64,000 nt of DNA, from contig NZ_MAYU01000001.1 of assembly GCF_001685025.1 (NCBI RefSeq), forward strand, positions 1,061,971 through 1,125,970, in the 5' to 3' direction. Positions 56,786-64,000 of this stretch are shown piece after piece; position 1 is the first letter of the stretch; every line of letters starts with the position of its first letter. This DNA comes from Bacillus sp. FJAT-27225. GTDB lineage: Bacteria; Bacillota; Bacilli; Bacillales; Cytobacillaceae. The notes under the pieces are model-generated. The model did not search any database, had not been told where the DNA came from, and saw nothing but the letters and a program-made list of their open reading frames with translations. The translations under genes and the position numbers were made by a program.

Positions 56786-57223
56786 CTAGTTTATTCCCGA
56801 GGATCCAAATCCTCCCCTGCCTCTATCGGATTCGGTAAGCTCGGTTATTTCCATTACTTCTACCTTTGGGACAGGGGCAACGATGATTTGTGCAATCCTC
56901 ATTTGCTTTTCTACCCGAAATTCTTCTTTTCCATGATTGATTAAAATAACCTGTATTTCTCCCCTATACCCTTCATCAATTGTTCCAGGACTATTCAGTA
57001 CCGTCACGGCATGCTTTAAAGCCAGACCGCTTCTCGGCCTCACCTGCGCTTCCGTACCCTCCGGAAGTTCCAAAATGATCCCTGTACGAACCAATGCAGC
57101 TTCTCCTGGCTTAATTACCTTTTCTTCCACCGAGTACAAATCGAGACCAGCATCCCCTGGATTTGCCCTAAATGGCAATTTGGCATCCTTATGTACTAAT
57201 TTAACTTTTAACGTATAATGCAT
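56786..57223 (-). CDS. dut: dUTP diphosphatase
   Basis: ATG at 57223 ([10 protein letters not shown]) behind GGAGG gives 145 aa, the trimeric dUTPase size. Motifs: [29 protein letters not shown] and the flexible C-terminal [10 protein letters not shown], which closes over substrate. Keeps dUTP out of DNA. It is not at this place in B. subtilis, where dUTPases are phage-borne (yosS, yncF), so it is a local insertion or a chromosomal copy. Confidence 0.95.
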   Translation of the reverse strand: MHYTLKVKLVHKDAKLPFRANPGDAGLDLYSVEEKVIKPGEAALVRTGIILELPEGTEAQVRPRSGLALKHAVTVLNSPGTIDEGYRGEIQVILINHGKEEFRVEKQMRIAQIIVAPVPKVEVMEITELTESDRGRGGFGSSGIN

Positions 57224-57274
57224 ATTGAATCTCCTCCAGGCATGTTGGAATTTGAGCAGATAACGCACCCCTGT

Positions 57275-57385
57275 ACCGCTTTTCCCGCAGGACGTTGAAT
57301 AAACCTCCCCGCAAAAAGCACCAAAGGAGAAAATGCAAGTGCATTTTGGCGAACGGGTCTTCGTTCCTTCCGATCCAATCATAAA
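57275..57385. repeat. Dispersed repeat family 3, copy B (partial)
   Basis: Shares TTCCCGCAGGACGTTGAAT, AAAAAGCACCAAAGGAGAAA and GAACGGGTCTTCGTTCCTTC in order with copy A at 53523-53718. Confidence 0.65.
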
Positions 57386-57476
57386 AGTATGTTCACTTCA
57401 GCAATTCTTTAGTTTACGTATATAAGATTACAAATCCCCTTAAAAAGAAACGAAATATTGGTCTTTACCTGCTGTT

Positions 57477-57749
57477 TTAATAAAATTTGGCTGATACATA
57501 TAAGAAAGCCACGATTTCTAAGGCTGCAAGTAAAGGAAAACCATATTTAAATGCACTATGCTTTGTTTTATGCCGGAAAAAATTCATTCCGACCGTTGCT
57601 CCAATCGCTCCTCCAGCCAATGCTGACAGCCAAAGCGTCTGTTCAGAAATCCTATATTGTCCATTTCTCGCCCTTTTTTTATCAATCCCCATTAACGTAA
57701 AGGAAATGATATTTATAAGGAGCAAATATGTAAAAATTGTCTTTCCCAT
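57477..57749 (-). CDS. ysdA: DUF1294 membrane protein YsdA
   Basis: 90 aa, hydrophobic helices at both ends with the family motif GIDKKRARNGQYRISEQTLW and GGAIGATVGMNFFRHKT. Follows rplT as in B. subtilis but beyond the operon terminator. Function unknown. Confidence 0.9.
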   Translation of the reverse strand: MGKTIFTYLLLINIISFTLMGIDKKRARNGQYRISEQTLWLSALAGGAIGATVGMNFFRHKTKHSAFKYGFPLLAALEIVAFLYVSAKFY

Positions 57750-57775
57750 CGAAATTCCCCCTTGGGATATGAAGA

Positions 57776-57807
57776 AAAAGCCATTCCCAGTTACGGAAAT
57801 GGCTTTA
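57776..57807 (-). terminator. Terminator of infC-rpmI-rplT
   Basis: Minus strand AAAGCCATTTCC pairs with GGGAATGGCTTT, then TTCTTC. Confidence 0.85.
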
Positions 57808-57817
57808 TCATCTTAAA

Positions 57818-58177
57818 TTACTTATTGTACTGTGCTTTAGCAACATCAGCAAGTTGTGCGAAAGCTTGAGCATCGCTTACTGCAAGCTCAGCAAGCATCT
57901 TGCGGTTCACTTCAACACCAGCAAGCTTCAAGCCATGCATCAGGCGGCTATAAGAAAGGCCGTTGATGCGTGCTGCAGCGTTGATACGAGTGATCCAAAG
58001 CTTACGGAAGTCGCGCTTCTTCTGGCGACGGTCACGGTAAGCATATTGCAGGGATTTCATAACCTGCTGGTTAGCAACTTTATATAATGTATGTTTAGAA
58101 CCAAAATAACCTTTAGCTAATTTAAGAACTTTTTTACGACGCTTACGCGTTACAGTACCGCCTTTTACACGTGGCAT
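57818..58177 (-). CDS. rplT: 50S ribosomal protein L20
   Basis: 119 aa, [20 protein letters not shown] at the start, universal L20 motifs. Early assembly protein of the 50S subunit; in Bacillus it also represses its own operon by binding the leader. Confidence 0.99.
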   Translation of the reverse strand: MPRVKGGTVTRKRRKKVLKLAKGYFGSKHTLYKVANQQVMKSLQYAYRDRRQKKRDFRKLWITRINAAARINGLSYSRLMHGLKLAGVEVNRKMLAELAVSDAQAFAQLADVAKAQYNK

Positions 58178-58214
58178 GTAATTTCCCTCCTATATGTGAA
58201 TCGATCGTTCGAGA

Positions 58215-58415
58215 TTACTTAACATTGTCAAGCATTTGGCGAATACGTCTAAAATCGCCTTTGGAAACAATTGCAGATTTACGAAGCTTGCGCTTTGCTT
58301 TTGTTGACTTGTTTGCAAACAAGTGGCTAGTATATGCGTGGGAACGCTTCAGTTTACCAGTTCCGGTTTTTTTGAAACGCTTAGCAGTTCCACGGTGAGT
58401 TTTCATTTTTGGCAT
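58215..58415 (-). CDS. rpmI: 50S ribosomal protein L35
   Basis: 66 aa, [20 protein letters not shown], typical bL35. Between infC and rplT. Confidence 0.99.
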   Translation of the reverse strand: MPKMKTHRGTAKRFKKTGTGKLKRSHAYTSHLFANKSTKAKRKLRKSAIVSKGDFRRIRQMLDNVK

Positions 58416-58431
58416 GGGGATGTCCTCCTTG

Positions 58432-58950
58432 TTACTTGTCGTTTTTAGGTGCTAAAACCAGGAACATGCTCCGGCCATCCATTTTAGGATGAGATTCGAT
58501 CGTCGCAACTTCCTTGCACTCTTGAGCAAAACGGTCCAGTACACGCTGGCCGATTTCCTTATGTGTAATCGCACGCCCCTTGAAGCGAATCGATGCTTTA
58601 ACCTTATCGCCTTTTTCAAGGAACTTAATCGCATTGCGAAGCTTTGTGTTAAAGTCATGTTCATCAATGGACGGGCTCAGGCGAACCTCTTTAGTCGTAA
58701 TGACTTTTTGGTTCTTTCGAGCTTCTTTGTCTTTCTTTTGCTGTTCGAACTTGAACTTGCCATAATCCATAATTCTGGCCACAGGTGGCTTGGCGTTAGG
58801 TGCTACAAGCACCAGGTCAAGATTGGCGCGGCCTGCGATTTCGAGCGCTTCAAATTTCGATTTAATTCCCAGCTGCTCGCCATTTTGGTCAATAAGGCGA
58901 ACTTCGCGTGCGCGAATGCCTTCGTTCAACAACATTTGTTCTTTGCTAAT
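58432..58950 (-). CDS. infC: Translation initiation factor IF-3
   Basis: The start is an AUU codon at 58950 ([19 protein letters not shown]) behind GGAGGT, giving 172 aa as in the family; the longer upstream frame is leader RNA. Non-AUG starts on infC allow IF-3 to limit its own synthesis. N-domain, Lys-rich linker, and C-domain with [20 protein letters not shown] are complete. Confidence 0.96.
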   Translation of the reverse strand: MSKEQMLLNEGIRAREVRLIDQNGEQLGIKSKFEALEIAGRANLDLVLVAPNAKPPVARIMDYGKFKFEQQKKDKEARKNQKVITTKEVRLSPSIDEHDFNTKLRNAIKFLEKGDKVKASIRFKGRAITHKEIGQRVLDRFAQECKEVATIESHPKMDGRSMFLVLAPKNDK

Positions 58951-58954
58951 AGTT

Positions 58955-59165
58955 AGACACCTCCAGGGTTTAATAACGAATACGCTGCCGCCGGTGTGCC
59001 GGACAGGTTTTTTTTCAATAAAAAAAGCGCGGATGCATACACCCACACTTACGTACATAAATAAGGTTTGAAACAAACCATAACGTAAAACCTGCCAACA
59101 GCCACTGCGTCAGCCAGGTGAGAAGCGGGTGCTTCTTCTTCCCAACAAATCGTATTCTTTTTCAC
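58955..59165 (-). promoter_or_regulatory. L20-type leader of the infC operon
   Basis: Minus strand contains AAGCACCCGCTTCTCACCTG and later GGCTGTTGGCAGGTTTTACG, the two sequence blocks characteristic of the Bacillus infC-rpmI-rplT leader bound by L20. Further downstream CATCCGCGC is followed by seven T, the terminator. The stretch 59166-59327 is the divergent promoter area with nothing else seen. Confidence 0.8.
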
Positions 59166-59327
59166 CTTTGTAACTATATCACATACGAACCATTGTGTCA
59201 AACATGCTGTTTTTTTATCGGCAACGTTTAGTATTTTATCAGACCACAAATTTTTAATCAATATGTAATTCTGTTTATTTCCGAAAAACTTCATACCAAA
59301 TTATGGTAAAGATTCCAACTAAAGTTT

Positions 59328-59353
59328 GTTTCTATATCCCCAATGGCGGGAAT
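59328..59353 (+). promoter_or_regulatory. SigB-type promoter of the stress gene
   Basis: GTTTCT (59328-59333), 14-bp spacer, GGGAAT (59348-59353): close to the general-stress sigma-B consensus GTTTaa-N12-15-GGGWAt. Confidence 0.55.
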
Positions 59354-59408
59354 TACCTCAATACGCCCATATGAAAGAGGCGATTACCAATTCAGGAGGT
59401 TGTAAAAT

Positions 59409-60278
59409 ATGCGAAAACGAGTCGTTGGTGTTTATAACACACAAGAGGAACTAATTGAAGCGGTTGAACGATATCAAAAGGACGGAAACAGTCTAACCAA
59501 TCTATCTGTTTTTGGTAACACAGAGGACTCTATGTCCAGGCTTGGCAATTTAACAGGCATGTCCGAAGCACAAATATACCATGGTGATACAAAAGAGGAC
59601 AAAGGATTCTTAGATAAAATGGTTTCAAAATTAGATGGTTTGTCCCAAGATATGGATAATTCCTATTATGATCGATTAGTCGGAGCCGGTGTAAGTGAAA
59701 CTGAAGCAAGGGAATATGCCGGTGACCTGGAGTCAGGCAGACTGATTTTATTTGAAGAGATCCATGGCGGGAAAGCAGTAGATGCGGGAGCCGCCTCAAC
59801 CGGTCTCTTTAATGATACACCTGTGCAAAGCGGAACCAATATTGCATCCACTACTACATCCGATACACTTGAATCCGACGAAGAGCGGACTTTAAGGCTC
59901 CGTGAAGAGCAGCTAAAAGTGGACAAGGATCGAGTCCAAACAGGCGAAGTTGAGATTCATAAAGATGTTGTTGAGGAACAAAAAACGATTGATGTTCCTG
60001 TAACACATGAAGAGGTATATGTAGAACGGCGCCCGGCTGATGGCAATGAAGCTAATCTGGATGCGGGACCAATTGGTGAGAACGAAACGATTCGCGTCCC
60101 GATTGTTGAAGAAAAGGTTGAGGTTACGAAAAAACCGGTTGTGAATGAAGAGCTTGTCATTGGCAAAAAAGAAGTCGAGTCTAGCGAACGAGTTGTTGAG
60201 AATGTTAAGCGTGAAGAAGCGCATATCGAGTCTGAAGGCGAAACTGATATTCGTGAAAGACGCAAAGACAGGTTCTGA
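59409..60278 (+). CDS. General stress protein with YflT and YsnF (DUF2382) domains
   Basis: 289 aa. Residues 1-105 resemble YflT (VVGVYNTQEELIEAVERYQK, then YAGDLESGRLILFEE). Residues 160-280 are a YsnF/DUF2382 charged domain with repeats of the type LRLREEQLKVDKDRVQTGEV. Acidic and soluble, and not in this place in B. subtilis. GGAGG ribosome site and a SigB-like promoter fit a stress-induced protein of unknown mechanism. Confidence 0.88.
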   Translation: MRKRVVGVYNTQEELIEAVERYQKDGNSLTNLSVFGNTEDSMSRLGNLTGMSEAQIYHGDTKEDKGFLDKMVSKLDGLSQDMDNSYYDRLVGAGVSETEAREYAGDLESGRLILFEEIHGGKAVDAGAASTGLFNDTPVQSGTNIASTTTSDTLESDEERTLRLREEQLKVDKDRVQTGEVEIHKDVVEEQKTIDVPVTHEEVYVERRPADGNEANLDAGPIGENETIRVPIVEEKVEVTKKPVVNEELVIGKKEVESSERVVENVKREEAHIESEGETDIRERRKDRF

Positions 60279-60296
60279 TGCCTGTAAATATAGCAA

Positions 60297-60328
60297 ATGG
60301 CTGCCGGCAACCGGCAGCCATTTGTTCA
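60297..60328. terminator. Bidirectional terminator between the stress gene and thrS
   Basis: AAATGGCTGCCGG pairs with CCGGCAGCCATTT around a 2-4-nt loop. Confidence 0.88.
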
Positions 60329-60339
60329 TTGTTGGAACT

Positions 60340-62268
60340 TTATCTGTTTACTTCATTCTTCAATTGCGACACGAAGTCGGCAAAGGCGATTGTTTCAGAA
60401 TTTTGCTCGCCATATTTCCGGACATTGACCGCATTCTCCTCAACTTCTTTGTCACCGACGACAAGCATGTAAGGAGTCTTTTGCATTTGGGCTTCACGGA
60501 TTTTATAGCCAATTTTTTCATCCCTGCTGTCTAGCTCGACACGGAAGCCTGCTTCTTGAAGCTGTTCCTGTACTTTTCGGGCATAGTCATAGTGGACTGA
60601 TGGAGAGACCGGGATAACCTGAACCTGGACAGGGGCCAGCCAAGCCGGGAATGCACCCTTATATTCTTCAATCAGGAAGGCGACAAATCGTTCCATAGTG
60701 GAAACGACACCGCGGTGGATAACAACTGGACGGTGCTGCTTGCCATCCTCACCAACATAAGTAAGGTCGAAACGTTCAGGCAACAAGAAATCCAACTGGA
60801 CTGTTGACAATGTTTCATCCTTGCCCAAAGCAGTGCGAACTTGTACGTCTAGCTTTGGACCATAGAATGCCGCTTCCCCTTCAGCCTCGAAATACTCGAG
60901 GCCGAGATCATCCATTGTTTCTTTCAGCATCGCCTGGGCCTTTTCCCACATATCATCATCATCGAAATATTTTTCAGTGTTTTCCGGATCCCGGTAAGAT
61001 AGCCGGAAGGAGTAGTCATTCAGTTCAAAATCTTTATAAACACTAAGAATAAGATTTACAACACGTTTAAACTCTTCCTTTATTTGATCAGGTCTTACAA
61101 AAATATGTGCATCATTCAATGTCATCCCGCGTACGCGCTGAAGCCCGGATAATGCCCCGGACATTTCATAACGGTGCTGCAGGCCAAGCTCAGCAATCCG
61201 AATTGGGAGCTCACGGTAGCTGTGCATTGAATTCTTATACACCATCATATGGTGCGGGCAGTTCATCGGGCGTAGAACGAGCTGTTCGTTATCCATCTCC
61301 ATCACAGGGAACATGTCTTCCTGGTAATGGTCCCAGTGCCCGGAAGTCTTATAAAGATCGACACTTCCCATAACTGGAGTATAAACGTGATCGTATCCGA
61401 GCTTTGTTTCTTTATCAACGATATAGCGTTCGATGATGCGGCGGATTGTTGCGCCTTTAGGAAGCCAGATTGGCAGCCCCTGGCCTACTTTTTGAGAAGT
61501 AGTAAACAAATCCAGCTCCTTGCCGATTTTTCTGTGGTCACGCTCTTTTGCCTCTTCAAGCAAGCGAAGATGCTCTTTTAGGTCTTCCTTTTTGAAAAAG
61601 GCAGTACCGTAAATGCGCTGAAGCATTTTGTTGTCGCTATTGCCGCGCCAGTAAGCACCGGCGATAGAAAGCAGCTTGAACTCCTTCAATTTGCCAGTCG
61701 ACGGGACATGGACGCCGCGGCAAAGATCGAAGAATTCTCCCTGATAGTAGATGGTGACTTTTTCGTCAGCCGGAATTGCTTCAAGGAGCTCGAGCTTGTA
61801 TTCATCATCAATCTCTTTATAAATACTTTCCGCTTCTTTCCTGCTTACTTCCTTGCGTTCGATATCAAGGTTTTCATTAATGATTTTAGCCATTTCCTTC
61901 TCAATGGCTGGCAGGTCTTCGGGAGTCAACGATTGGTTAAGGTCGATATCATAGTAAAATCCGCCTTCAATAACTGGCCCAATTCCCAATTTTACTTCCG
62001 GGTAAATACGTTTGATTGCCTGTGCCATTAAGTGTGCTGTACTGTGGCGAAGGATCTCGAGTGCTTCTGGTGAATCAGGCGTTACGATTTCAATGGATGC
62101 GTCCTCTTCAATTGGCCTGCGAAGGTCAAACATTTGTCCGTTTACTTTACCGGCAATCGCTTTTTTCCTAAGGCCGGGGCTAATCGATTGGGCTATATCT
62201 TCAGTTGTGGTACCCTGCGGAAACTCCTTTACAGCCCCGTCAGGGAACTTAATTTTTAGCTCTGACAT
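60340..62268 (-). CDS. thrS: Threonyl-tRNA synthetase
   Basis: ATG at 62268 ([11 protein letters not shown]) behind GGAGG gives 642 aa. TGS domain (1-62), editing domain with [10 protein letters not shown] and the SAD motif [10 protein letters not shown], class II core with [13 protein letters not shown] (Zn Cys) and [12 protein letters not shown], and anticodon-binding end. A longer frame upstream is T-box leader. Confidence 0.98.
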   Translation of the reverse strand: MSELKIKFPDGAVKEFPQGTTTEDIAQSISPGLRKKAIAGKVNGQMFDLRRPIEEDASIEIVTPDSPEALEILRHSTAHLMAQAIKRIYPEVKLGIGPVIEGGFYYDIDLNQSLTPEDLPAIEKEMAKIINENLDIERKEVSRKEAESIYKEIDDEYKLELLEAIPADEKVTIYYQGEFFDLCRGVHVPSTGKLKEFKLLSIAGAYWRGNSDNKMLQRIYGTAFFKKEDLKEHLRLLEEAKERDHRKIGKELDLFTTSQKVGQGLPIWLPKGATIRRIIERYIVDKETKLGYDHVYTPVMGSVDLYKTSGHWDHYQEDMFPVMEMDNEQLVLRPMNCPHHMMVYKNSMHSYRELPIRIAELGLQHRYEMSGALSGLQRVRGMTLNDAHIFVRPDQIKEEFKRVVNLILSVYKDFELNDYSFRLSYRDPENTEKYFDDDDMWEKAQAMLKETMDDLGLEYFEAEGEAAFYGPKLDVQVRTALGKDETLSTVQLDFLLPERFDLTYVGEDGKQHRPVVIHRGVVSTMERFVAFLIEEYKGAFPAWLAPVQVQVIPVSPSVHYDYARKVQEQLQEAGFRVELDSRDEKIGYKIREAQMQKTPYMLVVGDKEVEENAVNVRKYGEQNSETIAFADFVSQLKNEVNR

Positions 62269-62395
62269 AACTTTTCCTCCTTTTCTGCCGGCAGTTCTAC
62301 TAACTTTTCCGCCTGACAATGTTATTGAAGGCTGTTTTCTAAAAAATTGTTGATTATTATAGCAACAAGGTTTGTGAAACAGCCTATTGAAAAAA

Positions 62396-62660
62396 TAAAA
62401 AAGCCCGTCCCTGGAAAAGGGACGAGCTGTTACACACGTGGTTCCACCCAATTTTTCATACTCCGCCTATGGGCAGGATATGACTTTGGACAGATAACGG
62501 CTGCTTCCGCCAGCAATTACTCATCCAAATGGGATTTTCACGGCCGGAGTTTAAAGGTGGTAAGCATTTCTATCGTGTTAGGAGGTTTTCACCAAGCCCT
62601 CCCTCTCTGGTAACCGTACAGAAATACCCATGTCCTTATCATTACTTTTGCTAGGTTTAG
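62396..62660 (-). promoter_or_regulatory. T-box leader of thrS
   Basis: Minus strand has T-box GGGTGGAACCACG (62437-62449) followed by the terminator hairpin CTCGTCCC/GGGACGGG and TTTTTTATTTT (62397-62427). Upstream stem I region reaches about 62660. Specifier ACC likely lies in the GGTTACCAG/ GGCTTGG area; not certain. Confidence 0.88.
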
Positions 62661-62736
62661 TTGCTATGTACGTTATTATAATGATTCATTCGCCAAAAAT
62701 CAAGCAGCGGACAAACCATTCTATTTTCATGAGCAG

Positions 62737-63588
62737 CTATCCCGATTGTCCGTCTTCAATCGTAAGTTTTTCCCTCTTTTGAAGAAGTACTCTTTCTTCA
62801 AAAATATTAACAATTGTCCTTACCAGCGGTGAATCATGATGATCAGTATATAGAACGATTCTCCTTGGGGCAATGGACAGGAGCGGGGCGATTGACACAG
62901 AATCGACATATACAGGATGATTAATCAGAAGCTTCCGGTCAATCATTTTTGTGAGCTCCGTCTTTTTCACCTCCAGCATATTGCCATCATAAAATGTAAC
63001 TTCTCCGTCAGCAAGCAAGTGTATTTCTTCTATTTTTGGAGGTCGTCCTGATAAAAACGATCTAAGCGATTCAATAAAGATCTGATATTCCTGCTCCATC
63101 TTGTATTCATCAATGGACAATGCCGCTATTTCACTCATATAGTCAAAGACTGCGCGGAGCCTGAACTTAGCATAAGAATCAAAGGATAGCGAAGCATCTT
63201 CACTTAAGACTTGTTCAATTGAATCCCTTACTTGTTCTCCTGGAAACGGCAAATCCATAAACAAAGCCAAGTCTTGCCTTTCCCCATCAAGGATGGAATA
63301 CATAATGTCGGTTATATGCTGAATTTCCGCAGAATCTTGAAATAAGTAAGCATCTCTAATCATTTCCATGAACCATTCATCCCACTTTACTTTCCAAATA
63401 AATTCATTAAATGTGAACTTTAATGTATCAAGGTACTCCCCCTCAGGGGCATGGATCTTCAGTTTTATATATGGACGCTCTTCATACAGCTGAACATCTG
63501 TGTGAATCCCGCGTTGTTTCAGGTGTTTTTGCAGAAGCTGGTGAAAAGTCTTTGCATCGAGAATATTCCGGAAATGGATCTCCGCCAA
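62737..63588 (-). CDS. ytxC: YtxC-like sporulation protein
   Basis: 283 aa from a TTG (AEIHFRNILDAK) behind GGGGGGAT. Fits the YtxC family by place next to thrS and by length; C-terminal part (IEEIHLLADGEVTFYDGN, then RRIVLYTDH) is a compact domain. Family members in spore formers are described as putative sporulation proteins of unknown mechanism. In B. subtilis dnaI lies beyond it. Confidence 0.88.
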   Translation of the reverse strand: MAEIHFRNILDAKTFHQLLQKHLKQRGIHTDVQLYEERPYIKLKIHAPEGEYLDTLKFTFNEFIWKVKWDEWFMEMIRDAYLFQDSAEIQHITDIMYSILDGERQDLALFMDLPFPGEQVRDSIEQVLSEDASLSFDSYAKFRLRAVFDYMSEIAALSIDEYKMEQEYQIFIESLRSFLSGRPPKIEEIHLLADGEVTFYDGNMLEVKKTELTKMIDRKLLINHPVYVDSVSIAPLLSIAPRRIVLYTDHHDSPLVRTIVNIFEERVLLQKREKLTIEDGQSG

Positions 63589-63708
63589 CCAAATCCCCCC
63601 TGTACCCAAGAATTCTATTGTTATATATATGGGAGGCTGTCCATGAATAGAAGGGGAATTGAAGAAAACTCTTGAGGGACAGCACCGTTGCGAGATGCTC
63701 CAAAACAG

Positions 63709-63738
63709 AAAAAAGCCGCCGGATGACCGGCAGCTTCA
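63709..63738 (-). terminator. Terminator of an operon entering from the right
   Basis: Minus strand GCTGCCGG pairs with CCGGCGGC (one wobble), followed by TTTTTTCTG. It lies upstream of ytxC on the minus strand. No gene lies between it and the window edge. Confidence 0.75.
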
Positions 63739-63782
63739 TTATGTTAAAAAATTTATGGATTTCTCCACTTTGGAGTTTTGTC

Positions 63783-63982
63783 TACGTCTAGCTCCACAAG
63801 GAAGGCTTCGGCAGCCTAAGCGTCGCACGAAGAAAAAGCGATAGCACAAGGAAAGCTTCCCTGAGAATACATCGCACGAAATTATGCGACAGCGTAATGA
63901 GGATTTTGAGGGAGCGCATACACATGCGCAAACTTCAGAGATCCCTTTATCTCAGTCGAAACCCCTCCAGTTTGTACGGTGA
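63783..63982 (-). repeat. Dispersed repeat family 2, copy B (inverted)
   Basis: Starts TACGTCTAGCTCCA and ends CGAAACCCCTCCAGTTTGTA, the reverse complement of the ends of copy A at 33086-33323, with the middle diverged. The remainder up to 64000 shows no gene. Confidence 0.75.
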
Positions 63983-64000
63983 GACCACAAAGGAAAGCTT

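Overview
The window looks like the chromosome of a spore-forming member of the Bacillaceae. From about 20.4 kb to the right edge, the genes and their order closely follow the B. subtilis stretch gerE-ysmA-sdhBAC-yslB-lysC-uvrC-trxA-etfAB-fadB-fadR-lcfA-yshE-mutS2-polX-cvpA-zapA-rnhC-pheTS-ysgA-sspI-ysdC-ysdA-rplT-rpmI-infC-thrS-ytxC. The spore genes sspI and gerE, Shine-Dalgarno sites of the GGAGG type, T-boxes, an L-box and an AUU-started infC all fit this assignment. Almost everything lies on the minus strand.

Positions 1 to about 20.22 kb are a foreign, visibly AT-richer island. It carries the 5' end of a CBASS-type nucleotidyltransferase gene running off the left edge, several nuclease-like genes (a GIY-YIG/T5orf172 protein, a LAGLIDADG endonuclease, an integrase-like/HNH protein split by a +1 shift), small regulators, unknown genes, two overlapping large serine recombinase genes with a small ORF and twin operator-like dyads in front of them, and a complete type I restriction-modification operon (hsdM-hsdS-hsdR). 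The island ends inside gerE. The first 48 codons of this late mother-cell sporulation regulator are intact and in their expected place next to the ysmA-like thioesterase, and the sequence then changes abruptly in the middle of the DNA-binding helix-turn-helix. The 3' part of gerE is not in the window, so the element must extend beyond the left edge. This is the arrangement expected of a sporulation intervening element (compare skin in sigK and SPbeta in spsM), here loaded with defence genes. It is the main finding.

20.4-31 kb holds a FadR-type regulated acyl-CoA thioesterase, a giant secreted two-catalytic-domain amylopullulanase with a LacI-type operator dyad, a class D sortase and the succinate dehydrogenase operon. 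31-36 kb holds yslB, lysC under a lysine riboswitch, uvrC and trxA. 36-43 kb holds a NERD protein, then the fatty-acid beta-oxidation group (etfA, etfB, fadB, fadR, lcfA) with a FadR operator of the same 7-6-7 geometry as the one at the thioesterase. 43-50 kb holds DNA maintenance and division genes (mutS2, polX, cvpA, zapA, rnhC). 50-64 kb holds pheST and thrS under T-boxes, the infC-rpmI-rplT operon with an L20-type leader, sspI, an M42 aminopeptidase, dUTPase, a SigB-type stress gene and ytxC.

Several families of short dispersed repeats sit in the intergenic regions of the core: inverted pairs at 33.1/63.9 kb and 42.7/55.2 kb and a direct pair at 53.5/57.3 kb. Two tandem arrays (20-bp units at 37.1 kb, about 52-bp units at 49.8 kb) and a separate three-copy repeat inside the island complete the non-coding picture. 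No tRNA, rRNA or CRISPR array was seen.
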